From SIG701 sp045577175 (GTDB lineage: Bacteria > Bacillota > Clostridia > Oscillospirales > CAG-272): a stretch of 45,860 nt of DNA. Position 1 is the first letter of the stretch; each line of letters begins with the position of its first letter. The stretch lies in assembly GCA_045577175.1 (NCBI GenBank), contig JAZNHT010000047.1, positions 1 through 45,860 on the forward strand. The letters run 5' to 3'. The notes beneath the pieces were generated by a model. The model saw nothing but the letters and a program-made list of their open reading frames with translations. It searched no databases and was not told the origin of the DNA. Of the stretch, positions 15,118 through 21,036 are shown one piece after another. The position numbers were made by a program, and so were the translations under genes.

Positions 15118-15133
15118 TTTGTTATGTTATAAT
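15105..15133 (+). promoter_or_regulatory. Rightward promoter of the second switch
   Basis: TTGAAA (15105-15110), 17-base spacer, TATAAT (15128-15133). The -35 box is inside the third operator, so the downstream XRE proteins probably autoregulate. Confidence 0.8.
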
Positions 15134-15167
15134 GATTGCGTGGAAGATTAGAGAAAGGAGCATTGAT

Positions 15168-15389
15168 ATGCCGATTCGATATAAAATCAATGTGCTTGCT
15201 GCACTGAAAGCCGCCGGATACAGTTCTACACGTATACGTGAAGAAAAACTAATCGGGCAATCGTATCTCCAGCAGATACGCGAGGGGGAGATCGTTTCCA
15301 CCGCCTGTTTGGAGAAGCTGTGCGAGCTGCTGAACTGTCAGCCGGGCGATATTCTTGAATATACCAACGAAAGCGAGGGAGAGGGATGA
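15168..15389 (+). CDS. Small XRE-family regulator A of the second switch
   Basis: A 73-residue Cro/C1-type helix-turn-helix protein, shaped like HTH_26/YozG proteins: INVLAALKAAGYSSTRIREE, then GQSYLQQIREGEIVSTACLEKLCELLNCQPGDILEY. The ATG at 15168 has AAAGGAG with 7-base spacing; the frame is open upstream to 15084 but crosses the promoter. It directly follows the operator cluster and is one base from the next XRE gene, so it is the likely operator-binding protein. Confidence 0.88.
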   Translation: MPIRYKINVLAALKAAGYSSTRIREEKLIGQSYLQQIREGEIVSTACLEKLCELLNCQPGDILEYTNESEGEG

Positions 15390-15390
15390 T

Positions 15391-15609
15391 ATGCCGCTTA
15401 CCATGGGAGAAAAAATCAAAATCATTCTGAGTCGCCGGAATATGACGCTGGCACAACTCGCCGAAGCACTCGGCCAGTCTCGGCAGAATCTTTCTAACAA
15501 GATGAGCCGCGATAATTTTTCCGAAAAAGAGCTTTATGAAATTGCGTCCGTTTTACGATGCACGTATAAAGCGTCTTTTACCATGGAGGACACCGGGGAG
15601 GAAATTTGA
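15391..15609 (+). CDS. Small XRE-family regulator B of the second switch
   Basis: A 72-residue helix-turn-helix protein: MGEKIKIILSRRNMTLAQLA, then QSRQNLSNKMSRDNFSEKEL and a short beta end. The gene starts one base after the 15168 gene, with GAGAGGG as ribosome site inside the preceding codons, and ends in a strong terminator. Two small XRE proteins made from one message could bind the three operators as homo- or heterodimers; that is inference. Confidence 0.88.
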   Translation: MPLTMGEKIKIILSRRNMTLAQLAEALGQSRQNLSNKMSRDNFSEKELYEIASVLRCTYKASFTMEDTGEEI

Positions 15610-15611
15610 AA

Positions 15612-15650
15612 AAAGAGAGGGAGTGCCGTGCGCTCCCTCTTTTGTTTTTT
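15612..15650 (+). terminator. Terminator of the XRE pair
   Basis: AGAGGGAG (15616-15623) pairs with CTCCCTCT (15633-15640), followed by TTTGTTTTTT. Confidence 0.9.
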
Positions 15651-15654
15651 GCAA

Positions 15655-15730
15655 AATAAAAACTCCCGTTTTCAGTACAGCCCGAATAGTGGGCGGCTTA
15701 CTTCCGAGAGCCGGTTAAATGATAAACAGC
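15655..15730 (-). ncRNA. Candidate structured small RNA near the right end
   Basis: Transcribed leftward from the promoter at 15737-15765. CTCTCG (15710-15705) pairs with CGGGAG (15668-15663); inside, AGTA-AGCC pairs with GGCT-G-TACT around a loop holding GCCC/GGGC. The outer stem is followed by TTTTTATTTT, an intrinsic terminator. There is no good reading frame. It recalls antisense antitoxin RNAs of type I systems in Firmicutes elements, but I see no matching toxin gene, so the class is open. Confidence 0.5.
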
Positions 15731-15736
15731 ACTCTG

Positions 15737-15765
15737 ATTTTAGCATAATACGGTGAAGTTGTCAA
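15737..15765 (-). promoter_or_regulatory. Promoter of the right-end small RNA
   Basis: Minus strand: TTGACA (15765-15760), 17-base spacer, TAAAAT (15742-15737). Confidence 0.65.
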
Positions 15766-15990
15766 GAGAGGGCGAGATGCGCTGTCTCGCTCTCGCCGCC
15801 GTAGAGCCTCGCAGAGCGGCGTTCACGTTGTACGTGCCCCGTTGGTCTGCCTGCGTGGTGAAGTGTGCCCTGCGCTCGGTCAGCGTTACCACGCGGTGAG
15901 TTGTGACGGCGGTGAATAGGGGCGCGGCGATTATTTCCCCCGCAAGCGCGCCCGCGCCCGCGCGCGAATTGCCGGACGTCTGTGATTCTC

Positions 15991-16024
15991 TACCCCATTT
16001 TACCCCAGTTTTTACCCCAGATAG
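15991..16024 (+). repeat. Probable integrase arm-type sites, right end
   Basis: Three TACCCCA units. The segment 15998-16024 equals 8675-8701 except for one base. It lies 115 bases inside attR. The interval 15766-15990 to its left is GC-rich with no supported gene; a reverse-strand frame there overlaps these sites and a promoter and is not called. Confidence 0.6.
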
Positions 16025-16138
16025 GATTGGATTTGATGAAATCAGATTGCACAACAGCGGAGAGGGATGTGCGAAAAAGTCAATAAAACCAGTGCTTTTC
16101 GGTGCTGGATTATTTTGGATGAAATGTGCAGTCTAAAA

Positions 16139-16161
16139 TTCAAATCTCTCCTTCTCCGCCA
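16139..16161 (+). repeat. Right attachment core (attR)
   Basis: An exact 23-base copy of the tRNA-Ser 3' end (TTCAAAT to CCA). The following hairpin terminator at 16165-16205 is probably the original tRNA terminator, displaced by integration. Confidence 0.9.
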
Positions 16162-16164
16162 GAA

Positions 16165-16205
16165 AGAAACGACAATTTTCGACAGAAGATTGTCGTTTCT
16201 TTTTG
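16165..16205 (+). terminator. Terminator, probably the ancestral tRNA-Ser terminator
   Basis: A perfect 12-bp stem, AGAAACGACAAT (16165-16176) with ATTGTCGTTTCT (16189-16200), followed by TTTTTG. A further copy of ATTGTCGTTTC lies at about 16246, and 16206-16310 is otherwise a low-complexity pyrimidine then purine tract (CTTCTTTCTTCTCT / AGAGAGAAAAGAGAAG) without a gene. Confidence 0.88.
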
Positions 16206-16315
16206 TTCTCTTCACTTTTCTCTATTCGTTCTTCTTTCTTCTCTAAAATTGTCGTTTCCAGGGAAAAGATAAGAGAGAAAAGAGAAGAGAAAAGGTATCT
16301 TTGCTCCGCAAAGCG

Positions 16316-16348
16316 TTGAATTATATAATAGTATGTGGTATAATTCAA
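16316..16348 (+). promoter_or_regulatory. Promoter within an inverted repeat, upstream of the four-helix-bundle gene
   Basis: TTGAAT (16316-16321), 17-base spacer, TATAAT (16339-16344). The two boxes are parts of a perfect 10-bp inverted repeat, TTGAATTATA (16316-16325) and TATAATTCAA (16339-16348), so one dimeric regulator could cover both boxes. Confidence 0.72.
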
Positions 16349-16364
16349 TCAGAGGTGATGATAA

Positions 16365-16712
16365 ATGAACAGTCCTTTGCTCGATAAATCTCTTGACTTT
16401 GCAACACAAATTGTATTGTTTTACGAGGAGTTTTCTAAAACAAAAAAAGATACAACAATTGCAAAACAGTTGCTTCGCTCTGCAACAAGCATAGGCGCAA
16501 ACATAAACGAAGCAGTTTATGGTAACAGCAAAGCGGATTTTATATCAAAGCTTCATATTTCACTTAAGGAAACCGGTGAAAGTATATATTGGCTCACACT
16601 TTTGAAAAGAACAAATCTTATAGAATATAACTTCGATGAAATCCTTTCTCTTGCAGAAGAAATCAAGCGAATGCTTATTGCTTCACTTAATACCGCAAAG
16701 GAAAACAAATGA
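16365..16712 (+). CDS. Four-helix-bundle protein (23S rRNA intervening-sequence family)
   Basis: A 115-residue all-helical protein of the S23/TIGR02436 family: LDKSLDFATQIVLFYEEF, LLRSATSIGANINEA, DFISKLHISLKETGESIYWL, then EIKRMLIASLNT. Members were first found inside 23S rRNA insertions but are widespread near mobile and defence loci; their molecular role is unsettled. ATG at 16365 has AGAGGTGAT seven bases upstream. It overlaps the next gene by four bases, so the two form a unit. AT content is higher than in the flanking genes, compatible with horizontal gain. Confidence 0.9.
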   Translation: MNSPLLDKSLDFATQIVLFYEEFSKTKKDTTIAKQLLRSATSIGANINEAVYGNSKADFISKLHISLKETGESIYWLTLLKRTNLIEYNFDEILSLAEEIKRMLIASLNTAKENK

Positions 16713-17185
16713 AGATTCTTTTTACTGCCTTCAAAGGCATTCATAACACTTCTTTTCAGTTAGTAGATCAAGTGACTGCGAATTATATTTTATTAACCAA
16801 TAGTTTTCAAGGCTTGGAAAAAGACATTTCCTTTGTCAGCGGCCATTATAGTATAGTGTATATGTTTGGTGTCGATAAGAAACTGATAGGTAAGGTCAGA
16901 ATCGAAATGTGTGCAAAGTACAATGATGAAACAGTGTTTACAGAGTTTGATATACATCATTTAAAAATAATGCTAAGAAGTGCAGGCATCTCTTACACCA
17001 TATCAGATAAACCGACGAGTTATCTATGTAATGCGGCGTACTATCATATGATAAAGAAAAATCCAAATACAGTTTTCATTCATATTCCATCATTAAAGGG
17101 TATGAGTATTGAGTTGATGGATAAACTGATTAATACTTTCAATGGTATTCATTACGACGAAAACTGTAAGAGTTCGAAGTCATAA
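16709..17185 (+). CDS. Diverged pyroglutamyl-peptidase (C15)-like protein
   Basis: A 158-residue protein. The start KILFTAFKGIHNTSFQLVDQ and the late segments SDKPTSYLCNAAYYHMI and NTVFIHIPSLKG resemble pyrrolidone-carboxylate peptidase, with the Cys of YLCN and the His of FIHIP at the catalytic positions. It is much shorter than the usual ~200-215 residues and the N-terminal glycine-rich loop is altered, so activity is doubtful. It overlaps the four-helix-bundle stop (ATGA). A coupled pair of these two families is not one I know. Confidence 0.6.
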   Translation: MKILFTAFKGIHNTSFQLVDQVTANYILLTNSFQGLEKDISFVSGHYSIVYMFGVDKKLIGKVRIEMCAKYNDETVFTEFDIHHLKIMLRSAGISYTISDKPTSYLCNAAYYHMIKKNPNTVFIHIPSLKGMSIELMDKLINTFNGIHYDENCKSSKS

Positions 17186-17224
17186 GCAAAGCCGGCAAAA
17201 ATATCTTTTTCGTAGCCCATAGAC

Positions 17225-17262
17225 AAACAATAAGACCACCCATATGGGTGGTCTTATTGTTT
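17225..17262. terminator. Bidirectional palindromic terminator
   Basis: A 38-base perfect palindrome: AAACAATAAGACCACCCAT followed by its exact reverse complement. It ends the 16365-17185 unit. Confidence 0.85.
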
Positions 17263-17450
17263 CATGATGAAAGATTTGAACTCGAGCGACGGGTACCGGC
17301 AAGGGTAGTGAAGCCGAAAACGATTGAGAATCGTTTTCGGCGAATGAAACCACACGGCGCAGGGAGCGCGCCGCGCCGAGTGTAAGCGAAGCGTCGAGGT
17401 GAGCCGCGCGACCATGCGGCGGTGGAGGGCTCTGCTTCAAATCTCTTCTG
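17263..17450. repeat. GC-rich noncoding stretch with inverted repeat
   Basis: No gene is supported here. It contains a perfect 13-bp inverted repeat, GCCGAAAACGATT (17313-17325) and AATCGTTTTCGGC (17329-17341), and tRNA-like fragments (AGATTTGAACTCGAGCGAC near 17272; TTCAAATCTCTTCTG near 17436). Similar intergenic sequences recur in clostridial genomes next to tRNA integration sites, so it may be a scar or a small repeat family. Confidence 0.5.
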
Positions 17451-17738
17451 TTAGATTAAATAATCTTCATCTTCTGATGCGTATTTATCATAGTCAATAC
17501 GAATCACACCGGTTTTGCAGTTGTGATAGCACATTCTTCCTGCCCAGCCGACATAAGAGATTTCTTTGCTTGACAACAAAGCAATAATATCGGTGGTATG
17601 CATCTGAGTGGGCGGAATCCCTGCGAAAGAGAGTCCTTCGGCTTCTGCCGCCTGATAGAATTTTTGGCAGACATCCGTGTTCTTCAAAAAGAAGTAAATC
17701 TTGTTGACTTTGCTGGTGAATCGTTTGATTGTGCGCAT
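17451..17738 (-). CDS. 95-residue orphan protein under a riboswitch
   Basis: A soluble protein without signal or membrane segment: basic start MRTIKRFTSKVNKIYFFLKN, central AEAEGLSFAGIPPTQMHTTDIIAL with a probable beta-alpha-beta, SYVGWAGRMCYHNCKTGVIRIDY, acidic end. A Cys/His cluster (CYHNC) is the only motif-like part. No domain recognised. ATG at 17738 has AGGAG nine bases upstream. The only gene downstream of the riboswitch-like leader at 17783-17922, so its level should follow that ligand; a role in sulfur or SAM metabolism or transport would be expected but is not shown. Confidence 0.72.
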   Translation of the reverse strand: MRTIKRFTSKVNKIYFFLKNTDVCQKFYQAAEAEGLSFAGIPPTQMHTTDIIALLSSKEISYVGWAGRMCYHNCKTGVIRIDYDKYASEDEDYLI

Positions 17739-17782
17739 TTTATGTACGCTCCTTATGTTTTCTTCCTATAAATCAAGAGCGC

Positions 17783-17951
17783 AAAAAAGCAATCCCATCG
17801 TTACGACGGGATTGCAGAACAAACATATAACCCCATCGTTCAAGCATTGGCACCTTGCCTTTCGGTAGGTTGTCGGCGGTCATAGGGCTTGTCCCTCGCG
17901 CACTCTTTATAGGTTGCCAATATTATATCACATTTTTGGGCTGTTTGTCAA
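17783..17951 (-). promoter_or_regulatory. SAM-clan-like riboswitch with terminator and promoter
   Basis: Minus strand: promoter TTGACA (17951-17946), 18-base spacer, TATAAT (17927-17922). The leader (17922-17825) then reads AAAGAG, CGAGGGACAAGCCCTATGAC, GACAACC, a GAAA-capped stem, and AAGGTGCCAAT, in the order and with the core bases of S-box (SAM-I type) aptamers; the usual P4 hairpin is shortened or absent. A 12-bp terminator follows (GCAATCCCGTCG / CGATGGGATTGC, 17815-17789) with TTTTTT. The aptamer 3' strand ACGATGGGGTT can pair alternatively with the 5' arm of the terminator (11 bp with two wobbles), a classic antiterminator. The outer repeat ATTGGCA / TGCCAAT offers a third pairing. 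Ligand class is inferred. Confidence 0.65.
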
Positions 17952-18020
17952 TGCTTTTCTGTAAAAACACGCAGACAGCACCGTGCTGTGCTTTTGTAAA
18001 CACCTTCCTTCCCGGGTTTC

Positions 18021-18050
18021 TTGACAATTCTTTCGCCCCTGTGCTATAAT
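18021..18050 (+). promoter_or_regulatory. Promoter of the trehalase cluster
   Basis: TTGACA (18021-18026), 18-base spacer, TATAAT (18045-18050), 38 bases before the ATG. Confidence 0.82.
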
Positions 18051-18088
18051 GAAGAAAACCAAAACTTCTCTCTCAAAGGATTATCGCC

Positions 18089-19336
18089 ATGTATACGAAA
18101 ATCGAATCCTTTATCCTCAATAACTGGCAGAATACCGTCAAGCCCGCACGCGGCGGGAGCGACACGCATCTCGCTATTCCGTATCCCTATTCCGTGCCCT
18201 GCGTGGACGATACATTTACCGAAATGTTCTATTGGGATACATACTTCACCAACGTCGGACTGATCCTCTCAGACATGACCGCACAGGCGAAGAACAATGT
18301 CGATAATATGGTGCATTTTCTGAACACCTACGGCATGATCCCCAACGCAAGTGTCAAGCGATCCCTCACGAGAAGCCAGCCGCCGTTTTTCGCCTTGATG
18401 GCGCGCGAGGTGTTCGATGCCGCGGGCGATACGGCATGGCTGGAGAACCGTATCTATCCCGCCCTCGTCAAAGAGTACGGATTCTGGCAGACAAAACGGC
18501 TCGCCCCCAACGGACTTAACTTCTATTCGTCCAACGTAACGGATGAGGGACTTCTCACCGAGTACGGCGACACCTTCGCCAAGCGCTTCGGTGTGCAGCC
18601 GTCCGACGACCGTGAGACTACGCTGGAGCGCGGCAGAAGCATTCTTGCTTTGTTTGAATGCGGATGGGACTGCTCGACCCGATTCGGACGGCAGGCGCAT
18701 CATGTCAGCCCCGTCTGCCTTGCGAGCCTCATTTATACAATGGAAACAAACGGCGCGTATTTCGCCGACGTTCTCGGCAAATCCGATGAGGAGGCAGAGT
18801 GGAGATCGCGTGCGGAGGCGCACCGCGAGAAAATAAACGCCCTCCTTTGGAATGAGGAGCGCGGTGCGTTCTGTGATCGGAATTACGTAAACGGAAAGCA
18901 GGCAGACCTCGTTTCCGCCGCCGCGTTTTATCCGTTGTTTGCAAGCTTTGCCACCGAGGAGCAGGCGGAGCGTGCCGTTTGCGCACTGTCTCTGCTTGAA
19001 ACAGAGCACGGTATCGCGTCCTGCGAGCCGCGCGAGGATCTTTTGCATTTGCAGTGGGATTATCCGCACGGGTGGGCGTGCCTGCACTATATCGCCGTGC
19101 GCGGTCTGCTGAATTACGGCAAAAAGGACGACGCGCTCCGTATTGCGGAAAAATATCTCCGAACGGTCACGCGCAATTTTGCCGATACGCACAATCTGTG
19201 GGAGAAATACAACATGGAGACGGGTGCGGTATCCGAAACAACGGAGGCGCAGAGCCATACGCCGACCATGATGGGCTGGAGCGCAGGTGTGTTTTTGTAT
19301 TGCTTGCGTCTTTTGAAGGAGAGTGGAAAAGTATGA
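18089..19336 (+). CDS. Alpha,alpha-trehalase, GH37 family (cytoplasmic)
   Basis: A 415-residue (alpha/alpha)6 glycosidase. FTEMFYWDTYFTNVGL (residues 43-58) and LQWDYPHGWACLHYIAV (from 321) match the two GH37 signatures, and RSQPP plus ECGWDCSTRF (190-199) contain the expected catalytic Asp (D194). It lacks a signal peptide, so it would split imported trehalose, or a related disaccharide, inside the cell. At 415 residues it is shorter than the ~550 of E. coli TreF, lacking N-terminal extensions. ATG at 18089 has AAAGGA upstream. Its stop overlaps the vanY-like start by four bases. The alternative that it acts on another disaccharide cannot be excluded. Confidence 0.85.
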   Translation: MYTKIESFILNNWQNTVKPARGGSDTHLAIPYPYSVPCVDDTFTEMFYWDTYFTNVGLILSDMTAQAKNNVDNMVHFLNTYGMIPNASVKRSLTRSQPPFFALMAREVFDAAGDTAWLENRIYPALVKEYGFWQTKRLAPNGLNFYSSNVTDEGLLTEYGDTFAKRFGVQPSDDRETTLERGRSILALFECGWDCSTRFGRQAHHVSPVCLASLIYTMETNGAYFADVLGKSDEEAEWRSRAEAHREKINALLWNEERGAFCDRNYVNGKQADLVSAAAFYPLFASFATEEQAERAVCALSLLETEHGIASCEPREDLLHLQWDYPHGWACLHYIAVRGLLNYGKKDDALRIAEKYLRTVTRNFADTHNLWEKYNMETGAVSETTEAQSHTPTMMGWSAGVFLYCLRLLKESGKV

Positions 19337-20190
19337 AATCGATCCTTTCGTTGTTCCTTGCCGCCGTGCTGATCGGTGCGGCACTTACGGGATGTCTGCG
19401 CCCCGATACGGATGCGCCGTCCGTCACGCCCGATACGTCTGCGGACACAGCGGCGGAGACCGCCCCCGATACATCCGCCGAAACGGAAGCGGAGACAACG
19501 GCATCTGAAACCGAACCCGAGACTGAACCTCAGACTGAACCCGAGACGGAACCTCAGACGGAATCGGAGACGGAGCCTGTGACCGAGCCTGAGACGGAAC
19601 CCGAAACCGAGCCGGAACCTGCGCCCGTATCCCCGTCTGCACAGATTACCGTGGTTGACGGAATTACGTACATCGGCGGCGTGCTGATCGTCAATAAAAC
19701 GTATGCACTCCCCGAGACGTATGCGCCCGGACGGGACGAGGATGCGTTCAACGCGCTCTGCCGGATGTTCTCGGACGCAAGTGCGGCAGGCGTTCCCCTG
19801 AAGGTTGCATCCGGCTACAGAAGCTATTACGATCAGCGGTATATCTACAACGGATACGTTGCCGCAAACGGACAGGCGGCGGCAGACCGCTTCTCCGCAC
19901 GCCCGGGACATTCCGAGCACCAGAGCGGTCTTGCCTATGACGTGGACAATCCCGACTCCAAAGCGCTTTTGCAGTCGTTCGGCGAGACGCCTGCCGGCAT
20001 CTGGCTTGCGGAAAACTGCCACAAATACGGCTTCATTATCCGCTATCCCGAGGGGAAAGAGCACCTGACGGGGTATATGTACGAGCCGTGGCACGTGCGC
20101 TATCTCGGCGTGGAATTGGCAACCGAGGTGTATGAAAGCGGACTGTGTTTAGAAGAGTTTTTCGGCATTACGTCCGCGTATGCGGAATGA
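19333..20190 (+). CDS. VanY-type D-alanyl-D-alanine carboxypeptidase lipoprotein
   Basis: A 285-residue exported enzyme. A lipobox (ALTGC, Cys21) follows an 18-residue hydrophobic signal. Residues 22-100 form an extended Thr/Glu/Pro linker built of TEPETEPQ-type repeats, holding the domain off the membrane. The peptidase domain has SGYRSYYDQ (160-168), HSEHQSGLAYD (H196 and D203 zinc ligands) and EPWH (E251 base, H254 ligand). It trims the terminal D-Ala of peptidoglycan stem peptides. ATG at 19333 is translationally coupled to the trehalase stop; the upstream-extended frame from 19054 lies in trehalase and is not used. The union with a cytoplasmic trehalase is unusual. Confidence 0.93.
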   Translation: MKSILSLFLAAVLIGAALTGCLRPDTDAPSVTPDTSADTAAETAPDTSAETEAETTASETEPETEPQTEPETEPQTESETEPVTEPETEPETEPEPAPVSPSAQITVVDGITYIGGVLIVNKTYALPETYAPGRDEDAFNALCRMFSDASAAGVPLKVASGYRSYYDQRYIYNGYVAANGQAAADRFSARPGHSEHQSGLAYDVDNPDSKALLQSFGETPAGIWLAENCHKYGFIIRYPEGKEHLTGYMYEPWHVRYLGVELATEVYESGLCLEEFFGITSAYAE

Positions 20191-20204
20191 ATCAGGAGGA
20201 CAGA

Positions 20205-21020
20205 ATGCTCCCAACTATGAAAATCGGCGATCTTGCCGTCACACGGCTGATCGTCGGAAGTAATCCGTTTACGGGAAAATCGCACATGAATGCGGCGACG
20301 GACGCCGATATGCGCGCGTATTTTGACGAGGAGACCGCGTTTGCCATGCTCAGAAAATGCGAGGAGGCAGGCATCAACGCCGTGCAGTCGCGCGGAAGTC
20401 AGCCTGTGATGGGACTGCTCAGCCGCTACCGTGCATCGGGCGGAAAGCTCCTCTGGCTTGCGCAGACGGGCAAGAGTCTCGATACGTTCGATCTTGAGCT
20501 TTACGAAATGATGAAGCACAACCCGTCCGCGGTGTGCATCCACGGCGAGCTTGCGGATGCGCTGTATCTGAACGGGCGGCTTGATCTGCTCGGCGGATTA
20601 CTTGATAAGGTCCGTGCAAAGGGAATCCCGTGCGGCATCTGCGCGCATTTCCCCGAGGTGCTTGCCTACGCGGAGGAGAAAAATCTCCGTCCCGATTACT
20701 ACATGGCGTCCTTGTACAATCTCACGAATCCCGATCGGTCGCACGACGTGAACCCGACGGGGGAGCGATTTGAAGCGAGCGACATTCCGAAGATGTACGA
20801 GGTGATCCGAAAGCTGTCCGCACCGACGTTTGCACTCAAAATCCTCGGCGCGGGACGCAGATGCGAAACGCAGGATCAGGTGCGCGCATCGTTCTTTGAG
20901 GCGTTCAAATGCATGAAAAAGGGCGACGGCGTGCTCGTCGGCATGTTTGACAAATACATCGATCAGCCGCGGCTCAATGCACAGTATACGCTTGACGCGA
21001 TCCGTGCAGCGGAGGGGTAA
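20205..21020 (+). CDS. TIM-barrel protein of unknown function
   Basis: A 271-residue protein with alternating beta/alpha character: MKIGDLAVTRLIVGSNPFTGKSH at the start, GINAVQSRGSQPVMGLL, GIPCGICAHFPEVLAYAEE, LRPDYYMASLYNLT, FALKILGAGRRC, ending GVLVGMFDKYID. It has the look of an aldo/keto reductase-related or sugar-enzyme TIM barrel, but I do not recognise the catalytic tetrad of aldo/keto reductases. ATG at 20205 has AGGAGG five bases upstream; it follows vanY by 14 bases and so belongs to the trehalase operon. Confidence 0.75.
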   Translation: MLPTMKIGDLAVTRLIVGSNPFTGKSHMNAATDADMRAYFDEETAFAMLRKCEEAGINAVQSRGSQPVMGLLSRYRASGGKLLWLAQTGKSLDTFDLELYEMMKHNPSAVCIHGELADALYLNGRLDLLGGLLDKVRAKGIPCGICAHFPEVLAYAEEKNLRPDYYMASLYNLTNPDRSHDVNPTGERFEASDIPKMYEVIRKLSAPTFALKILGAGRRCETQDQVRASFFEAFKCMKKGDGVLVGMFDKYIDQPRLNAQYTLDAIRAAEG

Positions 21021-21036
21021 AGACTTTAGTTTACCT

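Larger units (their letters stand above)
8596..16161. mobile_element. Integrative element in tRNA-Ser, satellite- or remnant-prophage-like
   Basis: A 7.6 kb segment bounded by 23-bp direct repeats of the tRNA-Ser 3' end (8596-8618 and 16139-16161). It carries a tyrosine integrase at the tRNA side, a divergently transcribed repressor and early operon (YqaJ, conserved phage protein, VRR-NUC, excisionase-like, DUF6291-like, ArpU-like), a reverse-strand cluster of small genes, and a second repressor switch near the right end. No terminase, portal, capsid, tail, lysis or conjugation gene is visible. It may be a phage satellite, an integrated island, or a prophage that has lost its late half; the tight organisation and intact att sites argue against random decay. 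Confidence 0.88.

Noticed and set aside
15740..16054. 104-residue reverse-strand frame near attR
   Set aside because: It overlaps the integrase arm-type repeats and the small-RNA promoter, has no ribosome site and no recognised domain; it may contain a decayed gene fragment.
19054..19332. N-terminal extension of the VanY-like frame
   Set aside because: It lies inside the trehalase gene; the ATG at 19333 starts a proper lipoprotein signal.
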